From Opitutales bacterium (lineage in GTDB: Bacteria; Verrucomicrobiota; Verrucomicrobiia; Opitutales; Opitutaceae): 64,000 nucleotides of DNA. The DNA lies in contig JABITN010000045.1 in the NCBI GenBank assembly GCA_018700525.1, positions 1 through 64,000 on the forward strand. Direction: 5' to 3'. A program made the translations under genes and the position numbers. The notes under the pieces were generated by a model. That model searched no databases. It saw only the letters and a program-made list of their open reading frames with translations, and had not been told where the DNA came from. Positions 8,403 through 16,610 of this stretch are shown here, one piece after another; position 1 is the first letter of the stretch; each line of letters begins with the position of its first letter.

Positions 8403-9440
8403 ATGAGCCAAGCTTCTCAGACGCCAACGCCAATCGAAATCAAGCTCCTTCCCGAGCTTTTTCAATTGCTACAGCCGCATCTGAAAGCCCTTGACACTTT
8501 TCTCGTAGCCCAAATCGACAGTTTTGAAGCCGAAATCCGCGGCTACGTCGAATATTGCATGGACACCAGCGGAAAACGGATCCGCCCGGCGCTTATTTTC
8601 TTTTCCGGATGGCAAGGCGATACCGCCGTCGACGAAAAGCTCGTAAAGCTCGCCGCCGTCATCGAGACGATCCATCTAGCGACACTCGTTCACGACGACA
8701 TCATGGACGAAGCGGACATACGCCGCAACCGCCCAACCGTCGCCAAGGCCTACGGAAGCACCACTGCAGTTCTACTAGGCGACGCCCTCTTCTCTCACGC
8801 TGTCTACCTCGCAACGCAATTCCCAACCTCGGAGGTCAGCGAAAAAGTCGCCATCGCTATGCGAAATGTCTGCACTGGAGAAATCCTCCAAACCATGCAG
8901 CGCGGCGACCCAAACATTGACCTGCCGACCTATTATCGTGTCATCGATCTGAAAACTGCGGAATTATTCCGTATAGCCTGCTTTCTCGGAGCCCGCCTAG
9001 CCAATCGAAGCGACGCTTACGTCGAAGCCGCTGGGTCCTTTGGGCGTCACCTCGGCATCGCCTATCAAATTTACGACGACCTCACTGACCTCATCGGGAC
9101 CGAAGACAAGATCGGCAAAACCCTCGGCACCGATATCGCAACTGGGAAAGCCACCCTCCCTCTCATTCTCATGCGAGATCGTCTTTCGGAAAATGATGCC
9201 AATCGACTAAGAGACGCACTAGCTGGCAAAGAAAACGCCAATATTTCTTACTGGCTCGAACAGCTCGATCAACTCGGAATCTTCGAAGAAGTCCGCCAAG
9301 CCGTATTCAACGAAATCCGGTGTGCACGCGAACAAATCGAGGCCTTCCTGCCCAGAGAGGACGCCAAGCTCCTACATACGATCAGTGAACTCCTCTGGAA
9401 CCAGGTGGAAACCCTTGGGTCTGTTCAGTCTACACGCTAG
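8403..9440 (+). CDS. Polyprenyl (octaprenyl-type) diphosphate synthase
   Basis: A 345-residue all-helical prenyltransferase that adds isopentenyl diphosphate to an allylic primer to build a C40-type carrier or quinone side chain. The first Asp-rich motif is 'LVHDDIMDEADIRRNRP' and the second is 'YQIYDDLTDLIG'. 'SGKRIRPALIFF' binds the diphosphate, 'GDALFSHAVYLA' lies in the chain-length region, and the conserved 'GKATLPLI' is present. Small residues before the first DDxxD are consistent with a long-chain product, although I cannot fix the length by eye. ATG 8403 ('MSQASQTPTP') is preferred over 8316. It follows kdsD by 122 bp in the same direction. Confidence 0.92.
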   Translation: MSQASQTPTPIEIKLLPELFQLLQPHLKALDTFLVAQIDSFEAEIRGYVEYCMDTSGKRIRPALIFFSGWQGDTAVDEKLVKLAAVIETIHLATLVHDDIMDEADIRRNRPTVAKAYGSTTAVLLGDALFSHAVYLATQFPTSEVSEKVAIAMRNVCTGEILQTMQRGDPNIDLPTYYRVIDLKTAELFRIACFLGARLANRSDAYVEAAGSFGRHLGIAYQIYDDLTDLIGTEDKIGKTLGTDIATGKATLPLILMRDRLSENDANRLRDALAGKENANISYWLEQLDQLGIFEEVRQAVFNEIRCAREQIEAFLPREDAKLLHTISELLWNQVETLGSVQSTR

Positions 9441-9535
9441 TTTCGCGTTGAAAAATCAGCCTTTCCCAGCTATTTTATAACGATGCAATCTAGACATTTC
9501 CACAGCGCTGCTTTAGGTTCCTCAAATTACTCCTC

Positions 9536-10165
9536 ATGAGCTTCACTAAAACCATCACCAAATCGCTTGTTTCCTCGCCCGAAAGGCGCATGGAAGCGGA
9601 CGAGGATCTTCTCATCGTACGCAAGATTCAAGCTGGCGATGTCGATGCATTTGATGCCCTTATCCTTAAATACCGTGAACGCGTCTACTCGGTCATCTAC
9701 AATCTTACCTCCAATCGAGAAGACGCCTCGGATTTGACCCAAGATGCCTTCATCAAGGCTTTCCAGTCCATCAATCGCTTCAAAGGGAAATCCAGCTTCT
9801 TCACTTGGCTATATCGGATCGCGCTCAACACTACGTTGACACACCTGCGCAAGAACAAGCTACGCCGCTTTCTCAGTTTCGAGAAAATGGCAGACGAAGA
9901 CCATACCGCAGGTTTCATCGAAAACATGACCTCGGAGTCAGACTCCGACAAGGCTGCTCTGATGAACGAGCTGCAAGAGAAGCTTAACGACGCTTTCCAA
10001 AAACTTTCCGTTAAACACAGAACCGTCATCACTCTTTTCGAAATCGACGGACTCAGCCACAAGGAAATCGCCGACATTACAGGTACTTCTATTGGAACCG
10101 TTCGCTCGCGGCTCCACTACGCCAAGCAATTTCTACAAGGCGAACTCAAGGACTACCTTCGCTAA
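9536..10165 (+). CDS. RNA polymerase ECF sigma factor (RpoE-like)
   Basis: A 209-residue extracytoplasmic-function sigma factor. Region 2 spans about residues 25-95: 'DAFDALILKYRERVYSVIYNL', the -10 recognition helix 'EDASDLTQDAFIKAFQSINRFKG', and 'FFTWLYRIALNTTLTHLRK'. Region 4 spans about 150-205 and binds the -35 element: 'LSVKHRTVITLFEIDGLSHKEIADITGTSIGTVRSRLHYAK'. An alternative start is ATG 9590 ('MEADEDLLIV'), which begins at the usual family N-terminus and has a purine-rich 'aaagg' just upstream. The two genes downstream follow within 25 bp and 3 bp. They encode a one-helix membrane protein and an HtrA-like sensor, as in envelope-stress sigma-E systems. Confidence 0.92.
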   Translation: MSFTKTITKSLVSSPERRMEADEDLLIVRKIQAGDVDAFDALILKYRERVYSVIYNLTSNREDASDLTQDAFIKAFQSINRFKGKSSFFTWLYRIALNTTLTHLRKNKLRRFLSFEKMADEDHTAGFIENMTSESDSDKAALMNELQEKLNDAFQKLSVKHRTVITLFEIDGLSHKEIADITGTSIGTVRSRLHYAKQFLQGELKDYLR

Positions 10166-10187
10166 CCGCCAACCAATTCCCCCAACT

Positions 10188-10760
10188 ATGCCATCCCAAA
10201 AGCCAACGCCCGAAGCCGAAGAACGCTTAAGCCAGCTTTTACGCATTAAACGTCAGGAACGTCCCGACGCTGCATTTTGGAATAAATTCGACGAAGAACT
10301 ACGTAGCAAACAGCTCTCAGCGCTCGTCCGCACACAATCTTGGTACGAACGACTTGGGAAAATGTCTCTGGTCGTTGCTCGAAGATCAGCTACTGCAACT
10401 GCGGTCATCAGCGTATTCGCTCTGGGAATTTTCAGCGTGTCGCAAAGCGAGTTTTTCGCCAACAACAACACAGATAAAACCCAACCCGTGCTGGCGGGCG
10501 AATCGATCGCTCAAGATGCGACCAACCAATCGCCGCTGTTTATAGTCGAAGATAGCTTCATAGCCACTTTGGAGCCAACAGAACCCGTATTCATCCAAAC
10601 GATCGACGCTCAACCGCTCTACGAGATACACACGCTAACTCAAAGAGCGTCTTCTTCGAGCTATTCGATCAACGCGGCGACAAAACAATTTACGGTTGGT
10701 GGACTAACAAACAATACAAGCCTCGGAGCCAAAGTAATTCGCACCGGAAGCCAGTTCTAG
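10188..10760 (+). CDS. Single-pass membrane protein in anti-sigma position
   Basis: A 190-residue protein. Residues 1-60 are cytoplasmic and charged, with 'AEERLSQLLRIKRQERPDAAFWNKFDEELR', a short motif recurring in Opitutae proteins next to ECF sigma genes. A membrane helix is near residues 68-85 ('ATAVISVFALGIFSV'), and the remainder is a Thr/Ser/Asn-rich periplasmic tail. I recognise no classical anti-sigma fold (no RseA or zinc HXXXCXXC motif), so anti-sigma function is inferred only from position directly after the sigma gene and from topology. ATG 10188 is 22 bp after the sigma stop. The earlier ORF start at 10092 would overlap sigma region 4. The next gene starts 3 bp after its stop. 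Confidence 0.6.
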   Translation: MPSQKPTPEAEERLSQLLRIKRQERPDAAFWNKFDEELRSKQLSALVRTQSWYERLGKMSLVVARRSATATAVISVFALGIFSVSQSEFFANNNTDKTQPVLAGESIAQDATNQSPLFIVEDSFIATLEPTEPVFIQTIDAQPLYEIHTLTQRASSSSYSINAATKQFTVGGLTNNTSLGAKVIRTGSQF

Positions 10761-10763
10761 CAA

Positions 10764-11816
10764 ATGCTCATTCCGTTGCTTAACCGTGCCCCAAAGGCTG
10801 GGCACTCGCTCGTTGCTATAGGATCAATTTTCGCATTATTACAATTCGCTCGTGCGGTCGATCCCGCCTTAAGCGGTCTTCAAACCACGATCCAAAAAGT
10901 CTACCAAGAACATTCGAACGCTGTCGTCAGGGTAAAAGTCGCCACTGAAAAGCAAACCGGTAGTGGAGAGCCTAAAGTTGTATTACGCGTTTTCTCCGGC
11001 TTCTTCATTAGCGATAAAGGTCAGGTATTGACCAGCTATATGCCTCCAAGCGAAACGACCCGCGTCTGGATCGAGCAAAACGGCATTTCATACCTCGCCG
11101 ATATATTAGGAGCGGACGCTCGAACGAACATCGCCTTGCTGCAAATCATCAATCTACCAAAATCCTTCGATTTCATAGAACTCGTAGAGAACAAAACTCC
11201 TCAATCAGTCGGATCATTCGCTTTTGCGATCACAAGTCCGCTCGACTTCGACCCAACGCCCAAATTCGGCCTAGTCACCGGATTCGAAAGCCATTTCGCC
11301 GAAGTCGAATTTCCCTTCACCTACACCCGGCTCAGTATTCCGATCGGACCCGCCGAAGGAGGATCTCCCGCCTTCGATGCAGACAACGAGTTGATTGGTA
11401 TCGTCATGGCAACATTACCCGAAGTGAACTCCTCGTACATCATTCCAACCAAAGCACTTTCTCGGATAACCAACCAACTCAAAGAATATCAGAAAGTAAG
11501 ATACGGAGTCATACCAATCGCTTTCGAAGAAAAAGCCGATAGCTACAATCAAAGTAAACGCGTCCTAATAAAAAGCATCGTCCCTGGCAGTCCCGCAGAC
11601 CGTAGTGGGCTTCGTCCCAAAGATATCCTCCTCAGTCTAGATGACACCCCTGCCGACAGTCTCAACGAGGTACGGAATCAAATTTTCATCAAGAACCCTG
11701 GAGACTTCATATTATTCAAGGTGAAACGCGACGACAAAGAACTCGAATTTGCGATTCTCCTGGAGCCTCAAGAAGACCATATCCAATCAACGGATACTCA
11801 AGGTGTTTCGAAGTAG
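10764..11816 (+). CDS. HtrA/DegP-like pseudoprotease with PDZ domain
   Basis: A 350-residue exported protein with the HtrA architecture: signal or anchor segment (residues 15-32), trypsin-like domain (about 40-240) and one PDZ domain (about 255-340, 'SIVPGSPADRSGLRPKDILLSLDDTPADS'). Aligned to family motifs, every catalytic residue is replaced. 'VLTNNHVV' is 'VLTSYMPP' (His to Met), 'KTDLAVLK' is 'RTNIALLQ' (Asp to Asn), and 'PGNSGGPLF' is 'PAEGGSPAF' (Ser to Gly). The fold residues around them are kept and the ORF is open, so it looks like a maintained non-catalytic protein and not a dying gene. It probably acts as a periplasmic peptide-binding sensor or scaffold, possibly serving the adjacent sigma/anti-sigma pair as DegS does but without cleavage. 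Confidence 0.8.
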   Translation: MLIPLLNRAPKAGHSLVAIGSIFALLQFARAVDPALSGLQTTIQKVYQEHSNAVVRVKVATEKQTGSGEPKVVLRVFSGFFISDKGQVLTSYMPPSETTRVWIEQNGISYLADILGADARTNIALLQIINLPKSFDFIELVENKTPQSVGSFAFAITSPLDFDPTPKFGLVTGFESHFAEVEFPFTYTRLSIPIGPAEGGSPAFDADNELIGIVMATLPEVNSSYIIPTKALSRITNQLKEYQKVRYGVIPIAFEEKADSYNQSKRVLIKSIVPGSPADRSGLRPKDILLSLDDTPADSLNEVRNQIFIKNPGDFILFKVKRDDKELEFAILLEPQEDHIQSTDTQGVSK

Positions 11817-11830
11817 CGATAGTCAGCCTT

Positions 11831-12250
11831 ATGGCAATCTTTCAAACCGAAATCAAAGTCCACACAAGCGGACAAGGCACCTACGAAGTTTCGGACAAAG
11901 CGCATAACGCGCTCAGCGTTTCAGGACTGCAAAACGGAACGCTGTCCATCTTCTGCCGCCACACAAGCTGCAGCCTCGTTCTGATGGAAAACGCTGACGC
12001 TTCCGCTCGAAGCGACTTGGAGGCCTACATGGGACGCCTAGTCCCTGAAAACGATCCACTTTTCACTCACACTTACGAAGGCCCCGATGACATGCCAAGT
12101 CACATAAAAATGGCTTTGACGCGCAGTTCTGAAACGATTCCTTTCTCCGACTCCCAATTACTTCTCGGAACCTGGCAAGGTCTATTCCTATGGGAGCATC
12201 GCTATCAACCGCACACGCGTTCGCTTATAATCACTCTAACAGGAGAATAA
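11831..12250 (+). CDS. YjbQ/UPF0047 family protein
   Basis: A 139-residue protein of the secondary thiamine-phosphate synthase/YjbQ family, a small trimeric beta fold. Landmarks are 'GLQNGTLSIFCRHTSCSLVLMENADASAR', 'DMPSHIKMALTRSSETIPF' and 'LLGTWQGLFLWEHRYQPHTRSLIITL', with the conserved His residues (RHTSC, PSHIK, EHR) presumed to bind metal. It has low phosphatase or thiamine-phosphate synthase activity in characterised members, and the true role is unclear. It is the last gene of the plus-strand run begun by the sigma factor (15 bp after the pseudoprotease). It converges with the secretin gene, sharing a hairpin terminator region. Confidence 0.93.
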   Translation: MAIFQTEIKVHTSGQGTYEVSDKAHNALSVSGLQNGTLSIFCRHTSCSLVLMENADASARSDLEAYMGRLVPENDPLFTHTYEGPDDMPSHIKMALTRSSETIPFSDSQLLLGTWQGLFLWEHRYQPHTRSLIITLTGE

Positions 12251-12283
12251 GCTTCCGAGCCCCGAAGGCCGGTTTCAGCTCCC

Positions 12284-12322
12284 AAATAAAAACAGGCCTC
12301 TCCCTTTCGGGAGTGGCCTGTT
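12284..12322 (-). terminator. Rho-independent terminator of the pilM-Q operon
   Basis: A hairpin with an 8-bp outer stem (AACAGGCC/GGCCTGTT) and an inner CTCCC/GGGAG stem closed by TTTC, spanning 12291-12322. On the minus strand it is followed by a T-rich run (TTTTTATTT), so it terminates the secretin operon. It may also slow transcription from the plus-strand yjbQ side. Confidence 0.85.
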
Positions 12323-12349
12323 AAAATTCAATTTAAGCGATAACGCTGT

Positions 12350-13885
12350 CTATTGATTACGGAAAGCATCCATATCGATTCCGACTTCCGTCATACGCTC
12401 TTGGGAGAAGACATCTTCGAAATCCGCATCTTCGCTAGGCAAGATTTTAGCCGTGATGAAGATCAGCAAATTCATCTTACTACCTTCCTTATCCTTATGT
12501 CGGAATGCAGCACCGATTCCTGGAATCTTGGAAAGAAAAGGCACCTTGCTTAGCTCTTCTACCCCGCTAGCTTGCATCAACCCGCCAATCCCCATAGTGT
12601 ACCCATCTTGCAATGCGATCTGAGTCTCTGTACGCCGCGTCGAAATGATCGGGATACTTGCTCCACTAGCTCCACCGAATTCACGTTCGCCCGTACGACT
12701 ACTAACTTCAGGAATAACGCGCAAAGTGATAAGGCCCTGATTGTTGACCGAAGGTTTAACTTTAAGGTTTACACCAATGTCCTTATATTCAAACCCGCTA
12801 ATCTCAAACGTTCCTCGCTCGTCGTTATACTGGTAATTCGGAATCGGGAACTGCTCCCCGATCGAAATTGTAGCTTCCTGGTTGTTCAAAGTCACAACCG
12901 TTGGGTGAGATACCAAACGACTGTTACCCTGTTGCTTCAACGCTCTGAAGATGAATCCAATTTGGCTCGAATTGAAAACAGCATTGGTCATCTTGGTCAA
13001 ATCTCCATTGCGAACCAACGAACTCAAATCTCTGACCGCACTCTGCTGAAGCAAGAGATCTTTTTCGGTTGTAGTCATTCCTTGGCGACCCTCAATATCC
13101 GTAAACTGATGGCTTAGTTGATCAGTGCTAATTTCCAAATTATCCAAACTATTCCAGCGAACACCAATCTTGGATACATCCTGGTTCGTAACTTCGACGA
13201 ACCGCGTTTCAATCATAACCTGCAAGGTAGGTTTATCCAGACGTTCCACCACCTCGCGAATTGCGCCCATCCGAGACTGGCGTTCCGTTACGATCAATCC
13301 ATTCGTCCGAGCATCGATCTGTACGCGGCCACCTTTTTCAGCGTCAACCATACTTGTGACCGTACCCGCAATCTGACCAGCCTCCGCATAGTTCAGCATA
13401 AAGATATCCGTAACCGGAGGTTCGAAATTAAGAGTATCATTTGAAATGACATTTATGATATTTCCTTCTTCTACGTAAGTAAATCCGATTGGATCCAACA
13501 CTACATTAAAAATCTGCCTCCAGGAAACCTCACGTAATTTAATCGAAATCGTTCCTTGCAAACTTTCAGGTATTACGATGTTCAACATATATAAATCAGC
13601 GACATTTCGCAGAACCGTTCGAATTTCTTCGTTCGGAAAGTCCACGGAAATCATATCCGATTCTCCCAAAGAGAGCTCATTGCCCAACGGAGAACTGCCA
13701 GACGGATCGCTTCTAGATTCGTCGCTTCCGTTCGACGACTCGCTAATCAAAACGGAATCATCGAACTGCTTGCCAACATTGCCCCGGCTCGAAGGGTCAA
13801 AGCTTACGTTATTCTGGCCGAATGCCGCAAGACTCAAGCATCCAATCAAGACAGTAGTTATCTTTATTCTTATTGTTCTGCTCAT
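12350..13885 (-). CDS. pilQ: Secretin (PilQ/GspD-type outer-membrane channel)
   Basis: A 511-residue outer-membrane secretin. The order is signal peptide (1-23), a linker rich in Ser/Asp, an STN-like small domain (about 75-150, 'ISVDFPNEEIRTVLRNVADLYMLNIVIP'), an N1/KH-like domain (about 160-225, 'LNYAEAGQIAGTV', 'VTERQSRMGAIREVVERLD'), and the C-terminal secretin domain (about 300-485) with 'VNLKVKPSVNNQGLITLRVIPEVS' and 'IPIISTRRTETQIALQDGYTMGIGGLM'. It oligomerises into the pore through which a type IV pilus or substrates pass. It is the last gene of pilM-N-O-P-Q and starts 4 bp after the PilP-like gene. It is on the short side for PilQ, with only one N1 repeat and no AMIN domain visible. 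Confidence 0.9.
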   Translation of the reverse strand: MSRTIRIKITTVLIGCLSLAAFGQNNVSFDPSSRGNVGKQFDDSVLISESSNGSDESRSDPSGSSPLGNELSLGESDMISVDFPNEEIRTVLRNVADLYMLNIVIPESLQGTISIKLREVSWRQIFNVVLDPIGFTYVEEGNIINVISNDTLNFEPPVTDIFMLNYAEAGQIAGTVTSMVDAEKGGRVQIDARTNGLIVTERQSRMGAIREVVERLDKPTLQVMIETRFVEVTNQDVSKIGVRWNSLDNLEISTDQLSHQFTDIEGRQGMTTTEKDLLLQQSAVRDLSSLVRNGDLTKMTNAVFNSSQIGFIFRALKQQGNSRLVSHPTVVTLNNQEATISIGEQFPIPNYQYNDERGTFEISGFEYKDIGVNLKVKPSVNNQGLITLRVIPEVSSRTGEREFGGASGASIPIISTRRTETQIALQDGYTMGIGGLMQASGVEELSKVPFLSKIPGIGAAFRHKDKEGSKMNLLIFITAKILPSEDADFEDVFSQERMTEVGIDMDAFRNQ

Positions 13886-13889
13886 ATGT

Positions 13890-14360
13890 CTACTTTAGTT
13901 TGATTGCCACTTCAGCATCCCCGAGCCGTAGGCTATACCCGTTACGCAGGACGTTCACTATTTCCAAATTGTATTCTATATTCTGATACCTTACGGGAAC
14001 AGATTCACCCGACTTCACCCTAATTTCCTTAAATATCAGGTAATACGCTCCTCCTACAGCAAAAATCCCAGTCGGTTTAATATTCTTGGCGAGAATCGGC
14101 ATCAACTCCTGAGCGGAAAGGCTTTCGTCAACTTCAACAATCGCTTCCTCCACAACCTTCCGAGTTACCGAGAACGGATCTCCCACCAAAACAATCGCCT
14201 CTTCCGTCAACGGAATAATAATCCGATCCAAAAGCTTTTTCGACAATTCGATTTTCTCTTTACGTTCATCCGGAGACTTAACCGCCGAATAGCCAATCGA
14301 TGCCGGCATCAAGATAATCGCGAAAGCAAGGAAGCCTTTAAAGTTTTTCGAAAACCTCAT
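13890..14360 (-). CDS. PilP-like periplasmic pilus assembly protein
   Basis: A 156-residue exported protein with a signal or anchor at residues 7-25 ('FKGFLAFAIILMPASIGYS'). The middle carries a repeated helical stretch, and the C-terminus has beta strands ending 'RNGYSLRLGDAEVAIKLK'. I do not recognise the domain by sequence. The PilP-like role (linking the inner-membrane PilNO platform to the secretin) is inferred from its place between the PilO-like and secretin genes. Its start overlaps the end of the PilO-like gene by 4 bp (ATGA), so the two are translationally coupled. Confidence 0.55.
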   Translation of the reverse strand: MRFSKNFKGFLAFAIILMPASIGYSAVKSPDERKEKIELSKKLLDRIIIPLTEEAIVLVGDPFSVTRKVVEEAIVEVDESLSAQELMPILAKNIKPTGIFAVGGAYYLIFKEIRVKSGESVPVRYQNIEYNLEIVNVLRNGYSLRLGDAEVAIKLK

Positions 14361-14953
14361 GATGATGCATTCCTTCCCAAAATCAGTAGAGACATGTCCA
14401 TCGAGAGTTTAGAGGAATCAGTGCCCGTACCTTTAGATACACGAAACTTCTCTAACCGATAGAACGAGGGCCCACCTTCAAGCTTCCGCATCAGATCTAC
14501 CAATTGCATATACTCGCCGATCGCCGTCATATGATATCGTATTTTCTGATACGCATCTTTTGTTGGCTTAGGCATTCGCTTCTTTTTGTTTGACCGAACT
14601 TCGTCTTCGCTCACATCAAATTGCTTCAAACCGCTAATTCTCACTCCCGTATCCGCTTCGATATTGAAGAAGTAATTATAATTTTTGGCCAACTCTTGGG
14701 AATCGAAAAGCCGGGCATCGAGTTGCTCTATGCTATCCTCGACAACTGCTAGATCTTCCTCCAACCTCCAGCTATTCTTCATATTCTTCAAGATCGTCGA
14801 CATTCGAATATCAAGCTGCTCGATCTCGGAATCCAAATTCGCTTTTTTGTCTAAATGAAACAAGAAGACCAAGGTGCACACCAAGAATACAACGCTCGAA
14901 ATCGAGAGTATCACCTTCTTCCTTACAAAATCTAAAATCGCTTCAATTTTCAT
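14357..14953 (-). CDS. PilO-like inner-membrane pilus assembly protein
   Basis: A 198-residue bitopic protein: a short cytoplasmic tail, a membrane helix at about residues 13-33 ('VILSISSVVFLVCTLVFLF'), a coiled coil (about 35-85, 'LDSEIEQLDIRMSTILKNM'), and a periplasmic ferredoxin-like region. 'YHMTAIGEYMQLVDLMRKLEGGPSFYRLEKF' is the usual PilO phrase. With the PilN-like partner it should form the heterodimer that links the cytoplasmic PilM ring to the periplasmic complex. It lies 2 bp after the PilN-like gene. Confidence 0.75.
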   Translation of the reverse strand: MKIEAILDFVRKKVILSISSVVFLVCTLVFLFHLDKKANLDSEIEQLDIRMSTILKNMKNSWRLEEDLAVVEDSIEQLDARLFDSQELAKNYNYFFNIEADTGVRISGLKQFDVSEDEVRSNKKKRMPKPTKDAYQKIRYHMTAIGEYMQLVDLMRKLEGGPSFYRLEKFRVSKGTGTDSSKLSMDMSLLILGRNASS

Positions 14954-14955
14954 CG

Positions 14956-15576
14956 CTAGGACCTCTTTTTGGTTTTGTCCGTTTCATCCGATCGGGTTGC
15001 CTCTAAGTGGAATTTTATCTGATCGGTTCCTGGCTGACGCTCAACCGAAACCTGGGTAAACTCATCGTACCACTCGCTCAGTAATTCGATACCTTTAAGT
15101 CTCTCCATATATTCCTTAAGCAACGAATCCGTCTCTTCGTTCGCCACAACAAAACCATGCAATACGGTTTTCCCTTCGGTATACTCCACACTCGAAAGCG
15201 ACATATCCGGCATTAAGCTTTTACCGACATAAATCAGCATATCACTTGCGATCATTTGATCGCTTTCGAACGTATTGAGTTCATCAATTCGACGAACTTT
15301 TTCGGTGAAATTGTTATTCATCCCGATCGCCTTCGCATGCACACCTTGCCTCGCGGCAATCTCCACATTCACCGCCTCGATCTTCTGCTCAACCGATACG
15401 ATACTGTATTCATGAAAGCCTAATCGCATTAGGCTCATAACCGCTAGGCTCAAAGCAAGTGACGAAACGAAAAAACTTGTCCTAACCGTCTTGACGTCAG
15501 GCAAAGCATTCGTATCCCTAAAATCAGGACGCCAGCTATACTCCCTGACCTCTACTCTTTCCCCAAAAAATTTCAT
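14956..15576 (-). CDS. PilN-like inner-membrane pilus assembly protein
   Basis: A 206-residue bitopic protein. The N-terminus should contact PilM ('MKFFGERVEVREYSWRPDF'). A membrane helix follows at about residues 33-53, then a coiled coil ('VSVEQKIEAVNVEIAARQGV') and a periplasmic domain ('SLSSVEYTEGKTVLHGFV', 'YMERLKGIELLSEW'). I trimmed the ORF-track start from 15633 to ATG 15576. There the ATG overlaps the TAA of the PilM-like gene by one base (TAATG), a tight coupling that supports this start. The Lys/Arg-rich C-terminus ends in the cytoplasmic-like 'TDKTKKRS', which is unusual for a periplasmic domain. Confidence 0.78.
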   Translation of the reverse strand: MKFFGERVEVREYSWRPDFRDTNALPDVKTVRTSFFVSSLALSLAVMSLMRLGFHEYSIVSVEQKIEAVNVEIAARQGVHAKAIGMNNNFTEKVRRIDELNTFESDQMIASDMLIYVGKSLMPDMSLSSVEYTEGKTVLHGFVVANEETDSLLKEYMERLKGIELLSEWYDEFTQVSVERQPGTDQIKFHLEATRSDETDKTKKRS

Positions 15577-16610
15577 TAAGCGGCAACTTCCTCTTTTTTG
15601 AAGTTGCACAAGGAAGCCAATTGCCCTAGCCAAGAAATATCTAAACGCTCGATCAACGAATCGTCAGCACCTTTAATATCGTTGGCTTTCAACCATTCGC
15701 TTAGATCCAAGCTAAATGGATTCAGGTTCAACAAACTTCCTACGCTACCCTCGAGCCAATCCATAGAGGTCACCCGATTCGAACAATGTATCCAGCTAAC
15801 CGACTGCCCTGTTTGAACTTCGTAAAACCCAATCGACGATTGGAGTTCGCGCATCAGTCTTCGCAGTATCTTACGCGATATTGAGCTAAAATCGAAATCT
15901 CGGGAAGAAAGCAATTTGTAAGCTGCGTTTTCATCTTTCAAATTCAGCTCTCCCTTGAGGGCGAACGCGATATCCTCCGAACCGGTTTCGATTCGACGAG
16001 ACATCTCAATGCCTTTCGGTCCTACGATTACTGTATTTGAAAACGTTTTTTCGATTTCTAAAAAAAGGGAGGGAGCCTCAGAACCCTCCTGAATCAAAGC
16101 ATCCTGCAATGAACCAATCGTACCGATCGTTCCCAATTCGATCCTATTAGGATAGATTCCGTGCTCGAGCATTTGATTTTGCAAATTCACAATATCAACG
16201 TTCGGAACGCCACAGACAATGACCTCCTTATTATTATAATTGGAGGGATCGATTTCCTCGCCAGTCGCCGGCGATAGGCAATGAACCGAGAGCTCAACTG
16301 GAACGTCGCTAAAGCTCTCGCCGAGAGTCTTAAAAACGAAATCCGCTTCAGTTCCTTTCGGAGCATCGATCGTAATCTGCCGAATGACTCGACGTTCCGG
16401 ATAAACGACGCAGGCTCCACTAAGATAGCCATTTACTTTTACGCCAGCGAGTTTTCGAACTGCCGCCGCGATTACCCTGACATCGTTTCCGAGAGGAATT
16501 TCCTCGATGGATTCAATGGCGATGGGAGACGTGTAAGAACTTACACGAACGACTCTAATGCAGGTCGGTCGATACTCTATGATATAATCTTTCTTGCTTG
16601 AGGAAATCAT
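15576..16610 (-). CDS. PilM-like actin-fold pilus assembly ATPase
   Basis: A 344-residue cytoplasmic protein with the actin/FtsA-like fold typical of PilM: 'YIIEYRPTCIRVVRV' (first beta strands), 'EVIVCGVPNVDIVNLQNQMLEHGIYPNRIELGTIGTIGSLQDAL', 'SLFLEIEKTFSNTVIVGPKGIEMSRRIETG', and 'IHCSNRVTSMDWLEGSV' near the C-terminus. It should form a cytoplasmic ring with PilN. It heads the pilM-N-O-P-Q run. The nucleotide-binding Asp/Gly residues are only partly conserved, so ATP hydrolysis is uncertain. The start ATG 16610 follows a long untranslated region. Confidence 0.8.
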   Translation of the reverse strand: MISSSKKDYIIEYRPTCIRVVRVSSYTSPIAIESIEEIPLGNDVRVIAAAVRKLAGVKVNGYLSGACVVYPERRVIRQITIDAPKGTEADFVFKTLGESFSDVPVELSVHCLSPATGEEIDPSNYNNKEVIVCGVPNVDIVNLQNQMLEHGIYPNRIELGTIGTIGSLQDALIQEGSEAPSLFLEIEKTFSNTVIVGPKGIEMSRRIETGSEDIAFALKGELNLKDENAAYKLLSSRDFDFSSISRKILRRLMRELQSSIGFYEVQTGQSVSWIHCSNRVTSMDWLEGSVGSLLNLNPFSLDLSEWLKANDIKGADDSLIERLDISWLGQLASLCNFKKEEVAA

